From Ricordea florida (taxonomy: Eukaryota > Cnidaria > Anthozoa > Corallimorpharia > Ricordeidae), in NCBI GenBank assembly GCA_949710005.1, contig OX453283.1:26683052-26747051 (forward strand): 64,000 nucleotides of DNA. The letters are read 5' to 3'. The notes under the pieces are model-generated. The model was not told the origin of the DNA. It ran no database searches and worked only from the letters and a program-made list of their open reading frames with translations. Shown in pieces: positions 58,301 through 64,000 of this stretch (its first letter is position 1; each line of letters starts with the position of its first letter). Position numbers and translations under genes: made by a program.

Positions 58301-61300
58301 CTTAGGTTGCTTGATTTGCATATTTGTGGTTGAGCTTCAATTTTATTTTCCTTCATTTCAAACTCATTGTTAAACATTTCAGTACCAAAAAAAAAAACAA
58401 AGGAAAATAAAATTTAAACCAAGGAAAAAACATGAACCACAGCATATACAAGACATTCTGTAAAACAATTATTTTCTCCAACCAAACTGAATGGAAGCTT
58501 TAAAAATATTTACCAAACTGTTGAATAGTGTCGAATATCCTGAGATAGTGAGCCAATCAGATTGCCAAAAATGCCAATGTTGCTGAGTTGGTATATACTA
58601 CTGTTGAATATCCTGACATGGTGAGCCAATCAGATTTCTCAAAATGACAAGGTTGCTGAGTTGGTATACACTAACTGCTCAACACACATACAGTACTGCA
58701 TAATGTGCACATGATAAGTTGTTTTTTTTATGTTCCTACCTTAAAATATAAGCTGCAGTGCCAACAAAATCTCCTCCATCTGCCACAATGATACTGTCTC
58801 TGGACATGATATTCTCCAAACAGTACAACAGCTTCAGTGGATTCAAATGCTTTCCGAGAGGTTCTTGAGACTTCAAGCTACCACACAAAAAAACATAAGA
58901 TCAACTGAGCTTTACAAGGGACTAAAAAAAAACTTAAAGTGAGACAGAGAAATAAAAGCATCCAGACCAGTGACTATGGGTGTGTCTTAAAGCAAAGAGG
59001 GTCCTCAAAAGACTTAAATTTACATACTGTAGACCAGCGTACTCTGGTTGGTGTCAGGAATAGAAATGAAGGATCTCAAAAATGCTATGGAAGACCAGAA
59101 CACCTGGAAAGAGAGTGAATCTGAGCAATTTGCCTGAAAGCATCAGGCATCCTTTACTGACATATAACAACCAACCTGGTCAGGATGACAGAATAGGAAT
59201 CAAGAATCTCAGAAATGCTATGGACAACTAGAATGTCTGGTGAGAGTGAATTTGGTCTCAGCATACCACCTGAAATGATGGTGATGATGATGACGATGAT
59301 AATGATAACAATGATGGTGGTGATGATGATTATAATTATTATTAATATTATTAGCAGTTCTTATTACTGCATCTTTCAAGCGCATAAACCTGTTAGCTTT
59401 CTCCTTTTCAATGTCTCTCTCTTTCAATGTTTCCACCCAGTCAGTTGGACACATGTAGCCCTTCAGCGCCTTACAAAGTGATACCATCAAGGTGGCAGGG
59501 TCACCTGTTCCCATGGAGAAAATATAAGAACTGTTATGGAGAGTTATAAGCTGCTGGTCATGATTGATCAAAAATACAAATAGTGACATTCGATTATAAG
59601 GAGAAGGTTGCTTTTCAACTAAAATAAACAATTTACATGACAGGCACTTGAGCTGTTGGTGGGACCTTATTACAGTTATATGGTAGATTCAATAAGTGAG
59701 CAAGATGAAGTGAATCCTGAGCTTTGATTGGCTACTTGAGTAGGCAAGATGAGCCTGTTTTGCCCACTTGGGATTTAACACTTTGTCAGAAAAAACAAAA
59801 CAAAGCAAAATGGCCAAATAATAATAGGGGTATAGAATGGTCCCTGTAAAAAAATAAGTCTCGGCAAATTTAAAGTGGGTCTCGAAATCTCGGCGTCACA
59901 AACTAGAGTCTCGGAGTCTTGAGCTCGCAAAAAAAAAAACAGGTCTCGAAATCTCAAATTTTTAAAATGTGAGTCTCAGAGTCTCGCAAGTCAAGCGAAA
60001 ATGTATTTGGATTGAAACTTCACAAGCTGAGCGCAACCTTATATAGCAACAGCAGCAGCACAATGAGTAACAACCAGTCTCCTGGGATAGTAAGTGTTGC
60101 GTAACGACCTAAGGGCCCCCAGGGTATTATAAACAGAGTTTTACATGGCGCATGACCTTCAAAGGATTAAATGGATGTACCATATGTCGTACAGAACACA
60201 AGGCTCTCGCTGTAAAACAGTCACGAGATGGTAATAGCTGGCAATGAACTCAGATTTTTAATTTGCGGCGTCTCGAGCTCGGATTTTTAATTCACGGAGT
60301 CTTGGGCTCGGATTAAAAAAAAAACAGTTAAGACTCGGTCTCGGATTTTTTAACGAGGGTCTCGGCGTCTCTGCGAGTCTCGGATTTTACCATTCTATAC
60401 CCCTAATAATCTATTTAATATTTACCAAGCTTGTTCAGTCAAGATAACTAAATATTGGTATCATTCTTTTTTTGCAATTTTATTGATCTTGACATTGTCT
60501 AGTCTCCTTCGCAGCCGTTTTTTGGGATGTCACGCAATGCTTTTGGGGGGAGCGTTGCGTGACATCCCAAAAAACGGCTGCGAAGGAGACTAGACATTGT
60601 CTCAATCAATAAAAATATAAATGAGGCCAAAACTTTGCCAATGTGCAGTAATCTTGACCTCACGCATGGTGAATAATGCACATGCACTTTAACATCACCT
60701 CATGTAGTTTTACCTTGAATAGCAATAGTAGGTTTCCAAAACATATCAGAATTCTGAAACAAGAAGATTAATGCTTTATGTTCACTAAATCTGGGAGTAC
60801 ATGATAGATAAACCACAGAGTAAGAACTTAAAAAAACTGCAATCCTGGCCAAATAAAATACAAGGGGAAAGGAAATTCACCTTGTACAATTGACTTTTGT
60901 TCCTGTTAACAGCAATAATCTTTGACTTCTTGTTTAAAACACGGCCATAAGACAGGCGAAAGTCACAAACGGTTCCTGGAGATAAGACATATTGCTTGGT
61001 CAAAAGAGCACGCAAGAAAAAGCTACAGTTTATTTCTTTCTTTTCTTGAGTATTCAGTAAATATCCACTACCCTTATCGACAGTTAGATATTAAACACAA
61101 CGTTACTCTATTTTCATACTGTCTATACATTACCGTGTGGATCCCATAAAGCCACGCTCAAGATGCTAAAAATGGTTATTCTATACCCAAATTACAAGTT
61201 AATGAGCATATTTTAACTATGGTTATTATATATCCATATTATGGGGATATTTTAACCATGGTTATTCTATACCAAAATTACAAGTATGGGCATATTTTAA

Positions 61301-62574
61301 CTATGGTTATTCTATATCCATATTATGGGCATATTTTAACTATGGCTATTCTATACCCAAACGAGGACCACTACATGGAACTAACCGAGGCCCAGTGGGA
61401 CACAGGATTGCACAGATATAGTTAACCTCTCGCACCTCTCACGATGGAAGGTTCACTCAATGTAGATAGCTTTGATAAGTTGCTCTTATTCTTGATAAGT
61501 TTCACGATGGAAGGTTCACTCTTAAGTGATCGCTCATAAACTAGTGCATTGGTTGGGGAACAAAAAGCTATAATCTTTCTCCTGACTGTCCTCCATGCCT
61601 CGCGCTTTTCAAAATGACAGATAAGATTTCAATGAGCCAGCGAGCAAAAGTAACGAGTCAACGATATATCTCAGTCAGCGATATATCCCTAACAATGTAA
61701 CGTTGAACAAATGACAGAAACCGTCTGTATTTTATGACTGGTGCCACCCTTCGGCTGAGCCCCGGTAATTATGGACATATTTTAACCATGCATGGTTATT
61801 CTATACCCAAATTATGGACATATTTTAACCATGGTTATTCTATACCCAAATTATGGACATATTTTAACCATGGTTATTCTATACCCAAATTATGGGCATA
61901 TTTTAACCATGGTTATTCTATACCCAAATTATAGGCATATTTTAACCATGGTTATTCCATACCCAAATTATGGACATATTTTAACCATTGATGGTTATTA
62001 TATATCCAACTTAATTTATGGGCATATTTAACCAGGGCTATTCTATACACAAATTATGGACATACAATTTTAACCATGATGGTTGTTCTATTAATCCAAA
62101 TTATGGACATATCTTAACCATGGTTATTCTATACACAAATTATGGACATATTTTAACCATGGTTATAGTGTAATCAATAATTATGGGGATGGTTATTCCA
62201 TACCCAAATTATGTGCACATTTTAACCATGTTAGTTTGGCTAAGGTTAAATGTGCAAATAATCTCCTGAGTAGATATAAAGAATCTTTTTTGGTGTCTCA
62301 AAAACAACTACTGATATACAGTTATATGTGATTACCAAATCAAAGAAGGTTGAGGGATTTTCTTAGAAGATCAGAATTTATACAGTCAATTGATGCTTTT
62401 TAATAAAGATAATCAACAGCATGTTATGTCAATATTCATCTTGAATCTACCTGCCAAAATAACAAGATCAGCTTCTTTTAAGGCATCTCTACGCCGCTGT
62501 CTTATATGAAGAGGGCTGTTTCTTCCCAAGAGACCCCTAGCCATGCCTCCAAGGAAACATGGGATACCTAGTTC
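55305..62574 (-). CDS. ILVBL: ILVBL / 2-hydroxyacyl-CoA lyase 2, 3' half; 5' part right of window
   Basis: Thiamine-diphosphate enzyme of the acetolactate-synthase superfamily; the mammalian protein (HACL2) is an ER-bound lyase in fatty acid alpha-oxidation. Eight in-frame exons: 62451-62574, 60881-60975, 60714-60753, 59390-59504, 58740-58877, 57782-57956, 56463-56561 and 55305-55490. They give 323 aa, about half of the ~630-aa family length. Signatures: [59 protein letters not shown]. The ThDP/Mg motif is [15 protein letters not shown] followed by ALVGNDA, and the C-terminus is [10 protein letters not shown]. One position in the cofactor motif differs from the human protein (GNDACW versus GNDAGW). 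Introns hold satellites and nested MITEs. Confidence 0.95.
55655..55866. mobile_element. AACCCTTTACTCCCTGAGAG MITE
   Basis: Inverted ends AACCCTTTACTCCC and GGGGTTAAAGGGTT around ACCAACATGCATCTTCTC. Same broad superfamily of CCCTTTA/CTCCC-ended short elements. Intronic in ILVBL. Confidence 0.65.
57057..57250. mobile_element. Short MITE, TTTTAGTATCACCCAACT ends
   Basis: TTTTAGTATCACCCAACT at the left and AGTTGGGTGATACTAAAA at the right are perfect complements. The interior has AATGCAAATGCCACAATCTG, which also occurs in the block interrupting the satellite at 37240. Confidence 0.85.
57525..57725. mobile_element. CCTTTCACTCCCAAGA / TGGGAGTGAAA MITE, ILVBL intron
   Basis: Inverted ends CCTTTCACTCCCAAGA and CCTGGGAGTGAAAT around a ~170-bp interior, similar to 36355-36560 (CAGTCCCAGAAGTGATCAGG ... 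TTAGGAGTGAAAGGG). Confidence 0.65.
57985..58210. repeat. ~73-bp satellite, ILVBL intron
   Basis: About three units with TGAGTAATCTGATTGGCTCA and TATACCAACTCGGCAACCTT, as in TGFBRAP1 37005-37740. One diverged unit is at the end. Confidence 0.85.
58325..58445. mobile_element. Foldback MITE (TTGTGGTT termini), copy 2
   Basis: TTGTGGTTGAGCTTCAATTT and TGAACCACAGCATATAC arms; family of 14010-14162. Confidence 0.7.
58535..58675. repeat. ~73-bp satellite, inverted block
   Basis: TATCCTGAGATAGTGAGCCA and GTTGCTGAGTTGGTATATAC, the complement of the 57985 block, two units. Confidence 0.85.
59826..60404. mobile_element. MITE with AGGGGTATAGAATGG ends, nested in an older repeat
   Basis: Left AGGGGTATAGAATGG, right CCATTCTATACCCCT. 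The interior is filled with degenerate GGTCTCGGAGTCTCG/GAGACC motifs. Flanking AATAAT on both sides suggests a short AT-rich target duplication, whose exact length is ambiguous. Confidence 0.8.
60500..60592. mobile_element. 93-bp foldback MITE with 9-bp target duplication
   Basis: Two ~41-bp arms (TAGTCTCCTTCGCAGCCG... and complement) differ at one inspected position and are separated by about 10 bp. GACATTGTC flanks both sides (60491-60499, 60593-60601). A 9-bp duplication fits a Mutator-like element; this is inference. Confidence 0.9.
61180..61375. repeat. ~39-bp satellite, block 1
   Basis: Four to five units of GGCATATTTTAACTATGG plus TTATTCTATACCCAAATT, ILVBL intron. Confidence 0.9.
61765..62240. 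repeat. ~39-bp satellite, block 2
   Basis: About twelve units of TATGGACATATTTTAACCAT plus GGTTATTCTATACCCAAAT; the central units are nearly identical and the outer ones diverged. The two blocks are separated by ~390 bp of other sequence. Confidence 0.95.
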
Positions 62575-62639
62575 CTGAGAAAATAATTTAGCAAATAGGT
62601 TGTAAATTGTACCATAATTTTAACATCTGTTTATATCAT

Positions 62640-64000
62640 TGTACAAGCGTACTGTGTTATTTAACCTTTTACCCCGAAAGAGTGACTTAGTTTTTAGTTT
62701 TATTATTTTTGTCACAAATATTAGATATATTTTACAAACAATTTACACCTTGACAGGAGGAAGAAACAGGGCAAGCCCGAATTGACATCAACCCCCTACA
62801 AATACATATAGATTTTACTCTACAGATTTAATTCTGGCTAATCTTAACCCTGTAACCCCTAAGAGTGACTTGACAGATTTTACTCTGGCTAACACCAGAC
62901 AACTGTACTCTTCAAAGGGAGGCCCCTTATGTTTAAACAGTTCATGTTTTATTGCATATTCATTTGTACCTCTTGTAAACACAAGAAATGAAACCAGATC
63001 ACCCATTATGAGATTTTTTAGGGTATTTATTGAACAACCCAAAAATAGGATTTACCTTGGTGTAAAAAAGCTGTTAAGTTTTTCTTTGTTCTTTTTATTT
63101 TCACCATTATTTTCCTTGTCTCTATTGTTTTGTCTCTTTTGTTTTCTTTGTTTCACATCACTTGTGAACATGACAGGTTTTCATACTGAGGATGAGTCAA
63201 AAAATGGTTCTGTTCTTGGTACACCGGTACACAAGAGCCGATACAAAAGACCAAACAATACTTTAGAGCTAAACAGTGACTCCTAAACAAAGAAAATACT
63301 ATGGTTATTCCCTTGTGTACCAGTATACAAGGACAGAACCCAAAAAATGCACAAATTTCAGTGCTCAAAATTAGAAAAAAATCCAGGTTGTCCTTACAGC
63401 AAATGCCGGACAACCTGGCTCCTAACTTTGGTTGCCCAGATAAGGACTTGGTTGCCCTTGACATGTTCTTTGATTTTTGCCTAGTTATAGGGTTTGACAA
63501 GAGAAGTAATACCCCTATCAGTAAGCCTCTGTTTTCATAGTTCTCGAAGTGCTGCGAATAATAAATATTTGGAGGAGGTCTGGATTTGAAGACAACACGG
63601 CGTTCAATTAACGGTTACAACCTTCCATTTCCTTTGTTTTACAAATTGTCATGGATCCTCATTCATCCCAGTATCAGTATCGGGAGATGTACCTCACATT
63701 TAGAGCTGTTTTTGTGTCTCAAGTTTATAGCTTCTGTTCTTTATTCTGTTAAGCATAATAGTAATGTAAGTACTTCAATTTTTTCCTGGGTAGTCCGACG
63801 AATTCTTCTCGGGCAACTAGCCCTTTATTAAAAATGGTTGCCCAAACGAAGTTTTAGTTGTTTCGGGCAACCGGGCAACCACTAATTTCGAGCACTGAAA
63901 TTTGGCAAAGTAAGACAACCAAGAAGACAATTTCCAACCGAGTATCCTGTTTGTGATTTGTCTCACTCTTCCAAATTTGGAATTCTTGCAGGTATTCTTT
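62640..64000. other. ILVBL intron or upstream region without recognised exons
   Basis: No further ILVBL exon was recognised upstream of 62574 within the window. A CTTTTACCCCGAAAGAGTGA-type repeat unit, one CTAACACCAGACAA unit (62840-62935) and the TIR element at 63353-63904 fill most of it. Confidence 0.6.
63353..63904. mobile_element. MITE with CAAATTTCAGTGCTC ends
   Basis: CAAATTTCAGTGCTCAAAAT at the left and CGAGCACTGAAATTTG at the right. The interior has GGTTGCCC motifs in both orientations near the ends. About 550 bp, with no transposase frame. Confidence 0.75.

Overview
This is animal genomic DNA, almost certainly from a cnidarian and most probably a stony coral. The evidence is short GT-AG exons in AT-rich introns, one-to-one orthologues of animal genes, and a very dense load of small terminal-inverted-repeat elements, tRNA-derived SINEs and satellites. 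The organism assignment is inference; the genes were recognised by reading exon translations against remembered family sequences.

Five protein-coding genes are supported. On the minus strand at the left is GBE1 (glycogen branching enzyme): seven exons from 10243 down to 2660, with the 3' half beyond the left edge and a possible tiny first exon near 18728. Next, also on the minus strand, is a complete TGFBRAP1 (CORVET/Vps3-type tethering subunit): 31 recognisable exons from 44528 down to 19816 encoding about 875 aa. Head-to-head with it, about 0.8 kb away, is an intronless 263-aa gene at 45333-46124 with one NHERF-type PDZ domain and an ezrin-binding-like C-terminal tail. Further right on the plus strand is a complete 8-exon C1orf131 homologue (49726-53996, 189 aa). 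Tail-to-tail with it is the 3' half of ILVBL/HACL2, a thiamine-diphosphate enzyme (8 exons, 62574 down to 55305), which continues past the right edge.

Region by region: 1-2.4 kb is an internally deleted non-LTR retrotransposon, apparently inside a GBE1 intron. 2.6-10.3 kb is GBE1 with a 22-bp satellite and several MITEs. 10.3-19.7 kb is mostly repeats and unassigned sequence. 19.8-44.5 kb is TGFBRAP1, with introns packed with satellites (a 1.4-kb hexamer array, a ~107-bp satellite in both orientations, a ~73-bp satellite, simple repeats) and MITEs. 44.5-46.6 kb holds the divergent gene pair. 46.6-49.3 kb is repeat-rich intergenic DNA. 49.4-50.7 kb is a large inverted duplication that carries a second, oppositely oriented copy of C1orf131 exon 1. 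50.7-55.3 kb is C1orf131 and its 3' flank. 55.3-64 kb is ILVBL, with nested MITEs and a 39-bp satellite.

The genes do not form an obvious pathway: glycogen synthesis, endosomal tethering, a membrane-cytoskeleton scaffold, a nucleolar factor and fatty 2-hydroxyacyl-CoA cleavage. I see no operon, CRISPR array or prokaryotic system. The most unusual structures are the inverted duplication over a promoter and first exon, the satellite dispersed through introns of unrelated genes, a 114-bp inverted-repeat unit present as three apparently identical tandem copies, and several insertions whose target-site duplications can be read directly.
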